Assembly: GCA_905221605.1 (NCBI GenBank)
Contig: CAJNDS010000077.1
Span: 148,057 to 212,056 of the forward strand
DNA length: 64,000 nt
Direction: 5' to 3'
Source: Symbiodinium natans
Taxonomy: Eukaryota > Sar > Dinophyceae > Suessiales > Symbiodiniaceae
Both the position numbers and the translations under genes were made by a program. Shown one piece after another: positions 22,556-33,560 of the stretch. The notes beneath the pieces are model-generated. The model was given only the letters and a program-made list of their open reading frames with translations, was not told where the DNA came from and did no database searches. Each line of letters begins with the position of its first letter. Within the stretch, counting starts at the first letter, position 1.

Positions 22556-22759
22556 GCCTGCTGGGCGGGTCCTGGCGAACCGTCCGTTCGCTTTCAGTTG
22601 GTCGACCCATCGGCTTTGGTTGGGAGGAGGATTTGGAGTGGGGTGTTTGTTCTCATAGGCTCCAGGGACTCCACACCTTCGGCCCGAGCCTCGGCGGATT
22701 TTGGCCGGTATTTTCATTATACGAAGCATTGACACGGAAAACTGGGTCCCTTTTTCCGG

Positions 22760-23735
22760 GGGGGGGCGAAGACGAAATTCCGAAGACGATGAAGACGAAA
22801 TTGTTTGCAAGTGCCTGAAGACGAAATTGTTGCCGAAGACGAATTTCGAAGACGAAATTGTGGCCGAAGACGACATTCGAAGACGAAGACGAAATTCGGT
22901 TTAGGGAACACTGAAGACGAAATTGTTGCCGAAGACGAAATTCGAAGACGAAGACGAAATTTGAAAAGCGGCACGAAGACACATTTTTCCTGGAAATTTG
23001 GTCTTCGGGACTAAATTTGGCCCGAAAGTCAGCCGCGGAGACGAAATTCGGTACCGAAGACGGAATTGAGCCTGAAGACGAAATTCGTCCCCAAGGCCCC
23101 GAAGACGAAATTCGGCCCCGAAGACGAAATTCGATTCCGAAGACGAAATTCATCCCCGAGGCCCCGAAGACGAAATTCGGCCCCGAAGACGAAATTCGAT
23201 CCCGAAGACGAAATTCGTCCCCGAGGCCCCGAAGACGAAATTCGGCCCCGAAGACGAAATTCGATCCCGAAGACGAAATTCGTCCCCGAAGCCCCGAAGA
23301 CGAAATTCGGCCCCGAAGACGAAATTCGAAGACGAAGACGAAATTCGTGCCCGAGGCCCCCCGAGGCCCCGAAGACGAAATTCTGCCCCGAAGACGAAAT
23401 TCGGGCCCGAAGACGAAATTCGTCCCCGAGGCCCCGAAGACGAAATTGTTGCCGAAGACGAAATTCGAAGACGAAGACGAAATTCCGTTTAGGGAACACT
23501 GAAGACGAAATTGTTGCCGAAGACGAAATTCGAAGACGAAGACGAAATTCGTCCCCGAGGCCCCGAAGACGAAATTGTTGCCGAAGACGAAATTCGAAGA
23601 CGAAGACGAAATTCGTCCCCGAGGCCCCGAAGACGAAATTCGGCCCCAAAGACGAAATTCATTGGGACGGGAAGGGACGGGACTGGGACGGGACGGGAAG
23701 GGGCGGGACTGGGACGGGAAGGGTGGGGAGTGGCC
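22760..23735. repeat. GAAGACGAAATTCG minisatellite, 65 bp higher order
   Basis: Tandem 19-22 bp units built on CCGAAGACGAAATTCG. Three or so basic units plus CCCCGAGGCCCC make a higher-order repeat of about 65 bp (junctions near 23152, 23217 and 23282). The last part changes to GGGACGGGAAGGGACGGGAC. All six frames are unusually open (up to 400 codons on the minus strand) because the unit contains few stops. I do not call a protein here. Confidence 0.9.
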
Positions 23736-24199
23736 GTACGAGCCCGAGCTCCCTCCGGGACTCCATAAGCATTGACAGCCAGAAGTGCAACGCCAGCCCG
23801 AGCTCCCTCCGGGACTCCATAAGCATTTTTTGGGCGTCCAGCAGGCAGGAGCCACGCCTTTAGGGTTGAGGCTCCATGGTTTTTAGGGTGGTTTAGGGTG
23901 TGCTTTCCTGCAGGGCCTGTAGGGTTTCATGTAGGGTTTACACAGTCTAGGACAGTTTTTATTCAAGATTTTTCGTGGCTCCATCAAGTTGAACCTCAGC
24001 GGATACCGAAGTCGTGAATAAATAAAATCCGCGCGTACTGCTTTCCCCAAAGACGTAAAGATCAAGCTCTCCTACAACTTTGTGACTTTTTCATTCAGCT
24101 AGGGTTCCCTCCTAGTCTGCTCTAGTGAGTTTTTTCGCATTGGTCACAGGCATCAGTGCTCAGTTGTGTTCCTTGCACACCCAGTTGCCGCAATTAACC

Positions 24200-24571
24200 A
24201 TGGCGGCCAACTCCTGCGACCACGAAGAGGTCACTTCCAGCTCCGCCTACATCCCACAATGGTGGCAGACTTCTTTGACAAGACAACCAAGATCCGACCA
24301 GCCACAAGTGAACCCCGCGGTTACTGGCAACGAGCATGTGTACATCACCGCTGACCAGCTACTGGAGTGCTTACGTCAACTTGGTCATGAATCTGATCCT
24401 CTCGGTGCAAATCCACAACCAACCGGGTCGGCATCAACCACTCCTGAGTCCAGTTCCTCTCAGCAGACAGCTCAATTCCGGGAGATGCTGGGTGCATGGA
24501 TACAAACGGTCACACAACGCCTTTGCGAACTACAGGATCGGGTGCAGGAACTTGAGAATCGTCACCAGTGA
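24200..24571 (+). CDS. Hypothetical 123-residue protein with C-terminal coiled coil
   Basis: The ATG at 24200 sits in a favourable ACCATGG context. The protein begins MAANSCDHEEVTSSSAYIPQ, has a Ser/Thr/Gln-rich middle (about residues 65-90) and ends with a short amphipathic stretch, LCELQDRVQELENRHQ, that looks like a coiled coil. Codons are mixed but the composition is protein-like, unlike the repeats on both sides. The frame is also open upstream to 24125, so the start is a choice. I recognise no family. It could also be the last exon of a split gene, since TTCATTCAG and similar acceptor-like motifs lie upstream. It stands alone among repeats. Confidence 0.4.
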   Translation: MAANSCDHEEVTSSSAYIPQWWQTSLTRQPRSDQPQVNPAVTGNEHVYITADQLLECLRQLGHESDPLGANPQPTGSASTTPESSSSQQTAQFREMLGAWIQTVTQRLCELQDRVQELENRHQ

Positions 24572-24644
24572 GGTGAAGCACATCAGCACAGCAGACTTAA
24601 GCTACATGATCGTGATGCTCAGCACTGAAAAGTTCCAAGCACGA

Positions 24645-24790
24645 GCATGGTGCATCAAGAATTTCGGGCTCATGCAAGCCACTGCCCCTCTACAGAGCAT
24701 ATTTTGGGAACGCAAAGTTAGATGACTCTGCAGATCCCCAGTCCTTCCAGTCCCCACCCGTTCCTTCCAGCTTTCAAGGTTTGGTAAACG
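24645..24790. repeat. Local duplicate, copy 1 (with 25228-25350)
   Basis: Shares about 120 bp with 25228-25350, including GCCACTGCCC, CTACAGAGCATATT and CCAGTCCCCACCCGT, at roughly 85% identity. Neither copy has a recognisable gene. Confidence 0.65.
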
Positions 24791-25796
24791 AGGACTGGCT
24801 AGGGAGGGACAGGACGGAGCCGTGCGGGGACTGGGGAAGGGGCAGGGAAGCGACTTGGAGGAGGGGGTTGGCCCGTATGAGCACATGCCGAGTTGTGAAA
24901 GGCCACGCTGTTTACGGGAGGGGGGGGGGGGGGGGCAGGGCGGACCCACTAATGCCACATTGGTTTCGCCTTCGCCTCGACTCCAAACCCTCAACCTAAA
25001 CCTCAAAGCCTAAACTTTAAACCCTAAAGCCTAAAGCCTAAATCCTAAACCCTAAATCCCAAACCCCATGCTAAACCCTCAACGCTAAACCCTAGACCCT
25101 AAACCCTGTCTCAAAGAACCCAAAGGCCTCAGGTTGCCCTAGAATTTTGTAAGGAACAAGATAGGGCTCTTGGCTCCTTAAGGTAAACAGGAAACGTTAA
25201 GACTTGCCCAGCTGCTGCGTGGCCTCTCGCGGCATACGAGCCACTGCCCGCCTACAGAGCATATTCCGGGATCGCAAAGTTAGGCGAGTCTGCAGACCAC
25301 CAGTCCTTCCAGTCCCCACCCGTCCCTTCCAGCTTTCATGGTTTGGCAAACCGTTATCAGAACTCACGCTTGCTCGCTTGCATCCCGAGCCATGGACTTC
25401 CAAACGCGTGCTGCGCTGGGTGCCTGCACGCAACGAGGCGGGGAGCACTGCGGTTTACATACAGGGTTAGGGTTGGGTTCTAAACTCCAAATCCCAAAGC
25501 CGAAAGCCCAAACCGTAAACATTCCGCACCCCCCCCCTCCCCTTCCCTCCAAACCCCAATGCAAACACGCCCGCATGCACCAGGCTCTCCCCCAGTACCT
25601 TCTGCCACGGTTCCCATCCTAAACCCTAAGCCCTAGACCTTAAGCCTTAAACCCAAAACCGCATTCAGTGCTTGTGAGGGTTCGGGGTTCGCCAAGTCAG
25701 GGCATGCTGAGGCCTCAGGAAGCCCTATACCCAAACCCTAAGCCCTACACCCAAAACCCTAAACCTTAAACCCGAAACCCTAAGTTCCTGAACTGT

Positions 25797-26210
25797 TTAA
25801 AGCCAAACTCCTGCTGGGCTTGGGGAGTTCCCCTAAACACCAGCATTTAGGCCGGTGCGTGGGACGACCGGCGTGGACTGGCTCATCGGCCATGAGGCAG
25901 GGCACGGGACGGGCCAAGAGTACTGAGGCTGGGAAGCTTGAAGCAGCACATCCACAAAAGCCTTAAACCCTAAATCCTAAACCCCTTGAACTCTAAACCC
26001 GAAACCCTAAGCTTTTCCACATCGTCCTGTAAAGGAGACATTGGAAGATCCCCGGAGAAACATGAATAAACGATTTTGTGGGCGTTTCGAGGGGTTCCTC
26101 TTCTATAGCTTTGAAGAACTTCAAGTTACAGAGGCTTGGGAGTGTAAGGTGTTATATAGGGTTTAGGGTTCTGTTGCCCATTGAATCTTTCGAGTGTTGA
26201 ATGGCTTGGG
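25797..26210. repeat. Segmental duplicate, copy 1 (partner at 47197-47612)
   Basis: Left flank 25797-26010 and right flank 26171-26210 match the partner in the same orientation. The block between them, 26011-26170, matches the partner's 47405-47570 only as reverse complement. Telomere-like CCCTAAG and TTTAGGG motifs sit at the edges of the block. Confidence 0.75.
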
Positions 26211-26317
26211 CTTGAAGAGGATGTGGCCGCCGTCCAGAGCCTCACCATCAGCGCAGTGAAGACGATCGAACTCCAGGAGCGCCAGGCCTTGATGGTTTAG
26301 GGCAGTCGTCCCAGGAA

Positions 26318-26515
26318 TGTCGGCCCAAACGCTGCCAGTGCGCCTGTTCCGGGCGGTCTCTGGGGCGTTTCGGGTCGGCATTTCTGAAAATATAAATCTC
26401 CCAGGTTCTCAACGTTCGGGCCGCAACAGGAACGTCGGCCCAAACGCTTCCAGTGCGCCTGTTCCGGGCGGTCTCTGGGGCGTTTCGGGTCGGCATTTCT
26501 GAAAATTTAAATCTC
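26318..26515. repeat. Tandem duplication, period 114 bp
   Basis: Two copies of a unit that starts near GTCGGCCCAAACGCT and ends with GGTCGGCATTTCTGAAAAT, about 95% identical. Confidence 0.7.
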
Positions 26516-26644
26516 CTCAAGTCCTCAACCATGGCCGTTGTCACTTCGAAACGTATATCTTTAAGTGGATGCTGTTGTTGTGTAGTGTCTGTGGCCGTAT
26601 GAGCCGCGTGAGAGCCTGTTGAGCCGCCGCGCAAGATTTGAAGA

Positions 26645-26805
26645 GATAGGCAGAAAACAGCTGCGAGCAAATAGCTGCAGTCCCAAACCTCGTATCTTCA
26701 GGAGCTCCCTCCGGGACTCCAAGAGACAGCCAGACTCTGATTGCGAGCAAATTCCTGCGCTCGCAAATCTCGTATTCTCAGGATCTCCCTCTGGGACTCC
26801 AACGA
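26645..26805. repeat. Tandem duplication, about 80 bp, with palindromic motif
   Basis: Two copies of GCGAGCAAAT...TCTTCAGG(A)...CTCCCTCCGGGACTCCAA. Each contains the TCCCT-N-GGGA motif that recurs across the window. Confidence 0.6.
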
Positions 26806-26919
26806 CTCTGAACGATGCAGTTGTGGTGTAGTGCGTGGTAGAACGTCGTTATTAAAGCCCCTTCCGCCGCCCCCTCCCACGCCAAGAATCAGGTCAGTGA
26901 AACGTAAAAAACGAAGAAA

Positions 26920-27290
26920 CACAAAAACAAAATAAACGTGAAAATGAAGTTTGACACATGTGGCGCAGGGATTGTTTGGGGTTTTGCTGCGTATTGAATA
27001 TTCAACAATGTTCACACACACATAGAAAATATGCAAAACACTGAGCAAACACATGCCAAAACAGGAAAACAGTAGTACAAAGGCCAAACTCAAGTTTGAC
27101 ACATATGGTGTAGGGATTTGTTGGGTTTTTATTTTTATGAAGTATTTAAACATATTCATACATATAACAACCTCATACAGAACACTGAGCAAAAACAAAC
27201 AAAAAGATACAAGCAACAAAACACGCGCAAAAGTCAAGTTTGACGCGTCAGGTGTAGGGATTCAATAATCATCAGAGTAGGTTCGACAAA
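26920..27290. repeat. 370 bp dispersed repeat, copy 1
   Basis: AT-rich sequence with two internal sub-repeats of GTTTGACACATGTGG / GTGTAGGGATTTGTTGGG and ACACTGAGCAAA. It matches 28845-29215 in the same orientation at roughly 85%. The two copies bracket the minisatellite at 27385-28835. No coding content was recognised. Confidence 0.75.
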
Positions 27291-27384
27291 GCCACATCAA
27301 TAAAGATCTGGCAAGCCCCCAAGCATGGTATGCGCGAGGTTTTCGAGGGTTGACAACACCAGGGTCCTATAGAGCCCCCAACCA

Positions 27385-28835
27385 GGGTGCGTATACAGAC
27401 GGGCAGCTCTTCTCAACGCTTTAAGAGATACAGACGGGCACCTTTTCTCAAAAATGTAAGACATACAGACGGCCACCTCTTCTCCAACGTTGAGAGATGC
27501 AGGGGGGCGCTGCTTCTCTACACTTTAAGAGATGCAGACGGGCACCTCTTCTCAAAAATGTAAGAGACACAGACGGCCGCCTGTTCTCCAACTTTAAGAG
27601 ATACAGACGGGCACCTCTTCTCTGCACTTCGACGGGCGTCAGCTCCGAACAGTTTAGGGCTTGGGCCACTTCTTTTGAACACTTTAAGAGATACAGACGG
27701 GCACCTCTTCTCAAAAATGTAAGAGATACAGACGGCTACCTCTTTTCCAACTCTAAGAGATGCAGACAGGTGCCTCTTCTCAACACTTTAAGAGACACAT
27801 ACGGGCACCTCTTGTCAACAGTTTTGGGTTTGGGGCACTGCACTTTAAAGGGCTTGGGCCACTTTTTTTGAACACTTTAAGAGATACAGACGGGCACCTC
27901 TTCTCAAAAATGTAAGAGATACAGACGGCTACTTCTTTTCCAACTCTAAGAGATGCAGACAGGTGCCTCTTCTCAACACTTTAAGAGATACATACGGGCA
28001 CCTCTTGTCAACAGTTTAGGGTTTGGGGCACTGCACTTTAATCAAGAGATACAGTTTGACACGCATGGTGTAGGGATTTGTTGGGTTTTTATTTGTAATA
28101 AGCATTAGAACATATTCACACATATAACAAAATCATTCAGAACACTGAGCAGGGGGACTTTGCGTGCCCCGACAACGACAGGGTCCTATAGAGAAGCCCC
28201 CAACCACGGTGCCTATACAGACGGGCACCTCTTCTCAACACTTGCAAAGATACAGACGGGCACCTTTTCTCAAAAATGTAAGAGATACAGGCGGCCGCCT
28301 CTTCTCCAACGTTAAGAGATGCAGGCGGGCACTTCTTCTCAACACTTTAAGAGATACAGACGGGCATCTCTTGTCGAAAATGCAAGAGACACAGACGGGC
28401 ACTTCTTCTCCAACTTTTTAAGAGATACAGACGGGCACCTTGTCTCTGCACTTTAAGAAATACTGACGGGCACCTTTTGTCAACAGTTTAGGGTTTGGGG
28501 CACTTGTTCTGAACACTTCAAGAGATACAGACGGGCACGTCTTCTCAAAAATGTAAAAGACGCAGACGGCCAGCTCTTCTCCGACTTGAAGAGATACAGA
28601 CGGGCACCTCTTCTCAGCATTTCAAGAGATACAGACGGGCAGCCTTTGTCAACAGTTTAGGGTTTGGGGCATTTCTTCTCAACACTTTAATACACAGATA
28701 CGGACGGGCAGCTCTTCTTAAGAGTTTAGGGTCTGGGGCACTTTTCTCAACACTCTAAGAGATGGGCTCTTCTTCTGAAAAATGCATGAGATGCAGACGG
28801 TCACCTCTTCTCCAAGAGTAAGAGATACAGACGGG
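27385..28835. repeat. 35 bp minisatellite AGAGATACAGACGGGCACCT
   Basis: About 35-40 degenerate copies of a 34-36 bp unit: AGAGATACAGACGGGCACCT, then CTTCTCAAAAATGTA or CTTCTCAACACTTTA. A longer unit with AACAGTTTAGGGTTTGGGGC is inserted at several points. A fragment of the flanking 370 bp repeat lies inside at 28048-28150. Confidence 0.85.
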
Positions 28836-28844
28836 CAAATCTTC

Positions 28845-29215
28845 TGTGTACAAAAACAAAATATACGCAAAAATTAAGTTTGACAGATGTTGTGCAGGGA
28901 TTGTTTTGGGGTTTTGCTGTGTATTGAATATGCAACAATGCTCACACACATAATAGAAAATATGCAAAACACTGAGCAAACACAAACCAAAACAGGAAAA
29001 CAGCAGTACAAAGACCAAAATCAAATTTGACACATATGTTGCAGGGTTTTGTTGGATTTATATTTGTAATCAGTATGAAAACATAGTCATACAAACAATA
29101 AAAGCATATAGAACACTGAGCAAAAACAAGCAAAAACGACAAACACAACAAAACACGCACAAAAGTCAAGTTCGACGCATTTGGTGTAGGGATTCAATAA
29201 TCATCTGAGTAGGTT
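28845..29215. repeat. 370 bp dispersed repeat, copy 2
   Basis: Second full copy, immediately right of the minisatellite. A third, partial copy (CACAAAAACAAAATAGACGT to GTATTGAATATTC) lies at about 29607-29692. Confidence 0.75.
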
Positions 29216-30275
29216 CAAGAAATCCATATAAATAAAGATCAGAAAGGACTGGATTTATAAGTAAGAGGTGGTCAGAAATCCGCCTGAGTGGATTTGTGAT
29301 TTTTTTCCCTCTGAGGTTTCCCCATGCATACCTTTAACGCGAAGCCCCGAATTTTCAATCAGAGCTGACCGCTTCGCCCCCGGCCCTCCAAAAATCAGAG
29401 GGCCTGCCGAAGGCATCTCTAGTTTGGAGCCGGAAATGAGGGCTGGGGGACCCGACCAAACCTCTGGTTGCGCTGTAAGGGGGAAATGGAAGCATTTGGG
29501 GCCTTTTTTTTATATATATGTCTTCATAGACAAAGCGAGACAAAAACAGAAGAACTAAAACATGAAATATGGCAGCAAAATAGACGTCAACATCAAGTTT
29601 CTTCTCTGCACAAAAACAAAATAGACGTCAAAATTAAGTTTGACACATGTGGTGCAGGGGTTGTTTTTGGGTTTTACTGTGTATTGAATATTCTTCATGT
29701 CAGAACATAATGTTGAACGGGGTCTTGGCCATGGCTGAAGTCTCGATTCCAGGCGGCTGTGTAGCATTATATAGCCGGCAGCACATGCCCAGAAGGGCTG
29801 ACACGGCTGCTCGGTCTTCTTCATGTAGGCCCGGAGCTCAGGAGGATGAGGTGTCTTCAGGTTCTGTCGTAGTCGTGGGATGAGTGCTTCGGCCGGAATT
29901 GGGGTGTCCTGACATTTTCAAGCAGCTGCACGTACATCAAGCTAGCCAGTGTTTGCAGTCAAGGGAGTATAGTGCGCCCTGGGGTCGTGTGCAAGCTGTC
30001 GATCCCTTGTACTCTCGAGGGGCGGGGTTTCCTTGGCATTTTCGAACATCCTCAGCCCCAAGCCCCAGCGCGGCATAGTTTGGGTTCGGGCTCAAGTGCT
30101 TCGTGTGTCGGGGTGTTGAGGCCCCAGTTTTTTTTTTGAGGTTTGGGGGCTTGCGGGGCTTTCTCTAAAGGCTGACGGCCCGAAGCGTCGTGTGTCATTG
30201 AAGGACTTTTGCCCCGAAGGCCTCCCACTAAATCCTAAACCCAAAACCCTAAATCCTAAATTCCAAACGTGATTC

Positions 30276-30374
30276 GCGACTGAAGCCGAGGAGCAGAACC
30301 TCCAGAGGGCGGAGCTCGCTGGGCAGCTGGCCGCACGTGCCCAACCGACAAAGCTTGCACCTCTTGGCAGCACA
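30276..30374 (+). other. Exon-like shard with donor-like edge
   Basis: Open frame ATEAEEQNLQRAELAGQLAA continuing to GST, very G/C-rich at third positions. It ends at ACAG followed by GTGTTTAGGG, which would serve as a splice donor leading into a telomere-like intron. Confidence 0.45.
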
Positions 30375-30455
30375 GGTGTTTAGGGTGCAGGGTTTAGGGT
30401 TTAGGGTTTTCTTATGGCCTTGCAGTTTCGGGCCTGGGGATTCGGGGCCCTCGTG

Positions 30456-30972
30456 GGGTAGAGGTTCCGGGATACAGGCCCCACCGACCTCACAAAGGGC
30501 GCGGTTACTGAGCTACCCAGGTTTCAGGACGTCCCGACGTTGAAGGTGTGGGACTACGACGACCTGTTCTGCATGATCAATGGATATTACAACATGTCGC
30601 GCGAGGAGGCCGTCGACGACTGAGAGGCATTATTCACATGTCTGAACACTCCTGTTCCGTGGTAGCCCAGTGGTGCCATTTGTTTTTTGGGTTCTGGGTT
30701 CCCGTAGAGAGTCACCAACCCAAGAAGGGGTGCCCTTCTTTCCAAGATGCAAGTATGCATAGGGTTTTTTAGGCCAGGAAGGTTCCATATCAAAGGAGTT
30801 GGTGCCAGACTACAACCATGTTTTTCTCGCTTACCTCGTCGAAGAGTTCCCTGCGCATGCACGCCATGTCACAAAGCTTCTCATGAGCGATCGCCTGGTG
30901 GAGTACCTGAACCACTTTGTTTCTTGGCTGCCGAGCAGGTCGCCTTTAAACGCGGGTGCCATGAGCCCCTGA
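30456..30972 (+). CDS. Two exons of an unrecognised gene (3' end)
   Basis: Two short G/C-biased open frames lie close together. The first, about 30456-30623, reads on through LPRFQDVPTLKVWDYDDLFC and NGYYNMSREEAVDD to a TGA. The second, about 30770-30972, reads KELVPDYNHVFLAYLVEEFP, then LMSDRLVEYLNHFVSWLP and ends at TGA. A GT in GCC-GTCGAC near the end of the first and a TTTTTTAG at the start of the second could join them. The shard at 30276-30374 may be an earlier exon. I recognise no domain. The open frames are too long and too protein-like for chance, but whether they form one gene is inference. Confidence 0.45.
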
Positions 30973-31063
30973 AATCCAAAGCTTAGGCTTTGCTTCTCCA
31001 CCGAAGATATCTTCAAGCTTCATCCCAAAAACCCAAAAGCAAGGATTTGATGTCTTTCGCACC

Positions 31064-31906
31064 GAAGATGCCATGCGATGTCGGATGGACAACGACCATG
31101 GAGGCGCTTGGTTTAATTACTTTTATAAAATAGGGCTTTAGGGTTTTGGTTTAGGGTGGATACACCAGAGCCTAAACCCTGTATTGTATTTCAGGTAGGT
31201 TAGGATGGCCGTCAAAACGCTAGGCCTCTGACAATCGAAACCGAAACCCTACGCCCCAAACCTTACACCCTGAACCCGAAATCATGCTCAAAGCTGCTCG
31301 GACCCGTTGCCTTACCCTGCCTTTGAGTGCAGCCCTGATGAGACTGAAGATGCCATGCGATGTCGGATGGACAACGACCATGGAGGCGCTTGGTTTAATT
31401 ACTTTTATAAAATAGGGCTTTAGGGTTTTGGTTTAGGGTGGATACACCAGAGCCTAAACCCTGTATTGTATTTCAGGTAGGTTAGGATGGCCGTCAAAAC
31501 GCTAGGCCTCTGACAATCGAAACCGAAACCCTACGCCCCAAACCTTACACCCTGAACCCGAAATCATGCTCAAAGCTGCTCGGACCCGTTGCCTTACCCT
31601 GCCTTTGAGTGCAGCCCTGATGAGACTGAAGATGCCATGCGATGTCGGATGGACAACGACCATGGAGGCGCTTGGTTTAATTACTTTTATAAAATAGGGC
31701 TTTAGGGTTTTGGTTTAGGGTGGATACACCAGAGCCTAAACCCTGTATTGTATTCCAGGTAGGTTAGGATGGCCGTCAAAACGCTAGGCCTCTGACAATC
31801 GAAACCGAAACTCTACGCCCCAAACCTTACACCCTGAACCCGAAATCATGCTCAAAGCTGATCGGACCCGTTGCCTTACCTTGCCTTTGAGTGCAGCCCT
31901 GATGAG
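31064..31906. repeat. 282 bp unit repeated three times
   Basis: Three near-identical copies with an exact 282 bp period (TGCCATGCGATG at 31069, 31351 and 31633). Each copy carries an open stretch FRTEDAMRCRMDNDHGGAWF or its variant, followed by NYFYKIGL and a stop, then telomere-like TTTAGGG and CCCTAAA motifs. The period is 94 codons, so the frame is kept across copies. Copy 3 differs by only a few bases, so the expansion is recent. Confidence 0.9.
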
Positions 31907-32399
31907 GGTTTGGGGACTTTAGGGCCTGGTTGTCGAGGAAGCCCTAAACCCTCAACCTTACACCTTGAACCCTAAACCATAATTAATCCTCAAACCCTAA
32001 ACCCTACACCCTACATTTTCTTCCCCCTCTGTTGCATTGAAGCGAAACTAATAGGGAAGGCCGAGGTCGGCAACCCGACCATGTTTAAAAAATGTTCTGG
32101 GTAAAAAAAGGAAATGTATACAAAAAACAGTTGTGTTCATCTCCAAAGCAACAGCAGCCCTCTTTTCAGGAAGGGGATGCCCAGAGAGAGGCTGAAGAGA
32201 GGCCAACAGGATCCACTCCGGACAAAGTGGCTTATCTTTACATTGGCCAATGCCAGTTGTTTCGACGCAGCCGCATGAAGCTGGATTGAAAAAGATTATG
32301 CATTGGACCAGCGTCGCTTGCGGCGCATGCAGCCGGATGCCGCCTAGTGCGCGCCAGAACTGAGATGGAAGGAGCGTTTGTTCATCGGTTCAAGGAGAG

Positions 32400-33018
32400 G
32401 TGTCAGATGACGGGGAGACAGATTCCACAACAACTGCCGTGTCGGATGGGCCCTCTGCGCCGGCAACGCCTGCCACACGTGCCGCACCTGCAATGCCAGC
32501 CGCGCAGGCCGTCTCGGCTGTCGTTGCTCAGAGCGCCGAGGAGAAACGACACACCTCCTGCCACCCAGGACTTGACGGTGGAGTCGACGGACCCACCCAT
32601 CATGCCAGCAGATCAGCACAGGTATGGCCAGCCGCTGGGCCCCTTCAGCGGGACCCGTGAGCATGGCGAGGACGAAGCTCAACTTTGTATCAGATGGTGT
32701 GCATTGTGACCTGTGTGTTTTACTCGACAATGCATCGAGCTCAGATGCGCGTAAAATATGCGTTGAGTGCGACGAGAGGCCAAGTTCTGTAGTCCGTGCG
32801 GCCACCGCTGCGACATCGCAGCCGATGTGGAGGTCATCAGTTCTAGAAATGATGGCGAGGAGGCCGACAAGAGAGGACGGTTCTAGGGAGCATGTCCGCG
32901 AGGGAGTCATCGGCTCGCAGTGCTGGGCAACGAGCGCGGCATGCTGAGTGCCTTTGGGGTGCCTGGGTGTGCGCGCGACGCATGCCTCCGGACCCAAGGC
33001 CACGGATGCCAACTAGGA
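32400..33018 (+). CDS. Possible split gene with a B-box-like zinc finger
   Basis: An open frame from about 32390 reads SDDGETDSTTTAVSDG and then an Ala/Pro-rich, probably disordered stretch. An intron 32620-32696 (AG|GTATGG to TATCAG|) would join it to DGVHCDLCVLLDNASSSDAR, KICVECDE. The next bases in another frame read AKFCSPCGHRCDIAADVEV. Together CxxC...CxxCDEAxFCxxC resembles the zinc-binding pattern of B-box proteins. To read it so, the frame must shift by two bases at GACGAGAGGCC (about 32777). The shift could be decay, sequencing error or a missed intron. Further open frame follows to AACTAGGAG|GTGAGT near 33018. Confidence 0.35.
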
Positions 33019-33054
33019 GGTGAGTGCCACGTGAGACGGCCGTAGTTGCTTGTT

Positions 33055-33560
33055 TCAGTAGGAAGGATTTATTTCATCTTGTAAAAAACATTTTTTGAAA
33101 AAATGAGAACGTGTGCCAAATTTGGATGAGGCCATAAGAATTATTGTCTAGAATACATTGCGATGCGCAAAATGTGGGAATAAATTGACAATATTGTGGA
33201 GCACGTCCGGTGGTTGCTTTACACATGACGGCGAGGATTTATTTCATTTTGGAGAAAACATTTTGAAAAAGCGATAACATTAAGTTCTAGGATGATATCG
33301 TCGAGGGAGGGGGGGGGGGTGTCGATGAGGACCATGCCAATCGTGCGCTGACACAGATGACGACTTGCCATCGTGAGTTCGTTAGCCATGCACATGAGGC
33401 GGAAGGCGTGTGTCCGTATGGCAACGTAAGTCTTGCCGAGCATTCCTGGATAGCTTTTGGCCTTGTGAGTGGTACAGTTGGAAAGTGAGAGTGACATATG
33501 AAAAAACGTGGAAATACGCGGACAATATTGCGGTACATGTCCGGTGGTTTCTGAGGCGTT
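33055..33560. repeat. Diverged direct repeats
   Basis: Two related stretches: GGATTTATTTCATCTTG at 33066 and GGATTTATTTCATTTTGGAG at 33235; and GACAATATTGTGGAGCACGT at 33188 with GACAATATTGCGGTACATGT at 33520, each followed by CCGGTGGTT. No gene was recognised. Confidence 0.5.

Larger units (their letters stand above)
67..30275. other. Subtelomeric mosaic of telomere-repeat tracts and unique spacers
   Basis: This 30 kb stretch has no complete gene that I can support apart from one candidate short ORF at 24.2 kb. Short and long tracts of CCCTAAA and TTTAGGG, with variants such as TTCAGGG, CCCTAAAA and CCTAAAT, alternate with spacers of 50-500 bp. A common order is a C-rich tract, then a spacer, then a G-rich tract. 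Spacers hold exon-like open frames, inverted-repeat elements, homopolymer G runs, or sequence I cannot classify. Notable stretches are listed separately. The parts at 5.3-6.2, 10.6-11.3, 15.4-16.3 and 19.8-21.4 kb hold only telomere-like motifs and unclassified unique DNA. Confidence 0.8.

Noticed and set aside
22653-23855. Minus-strand open frame of 400 codons
   Set aside because: It runs through the GAAGACGAAATTCG minisatellite and its composition is set by the repeat unit.
29268-29558. 96-codon plus-strand open frame
   Set aside because: Weak codon bias, no motif and a partly repeat-derived 3' part; chance is as likely.
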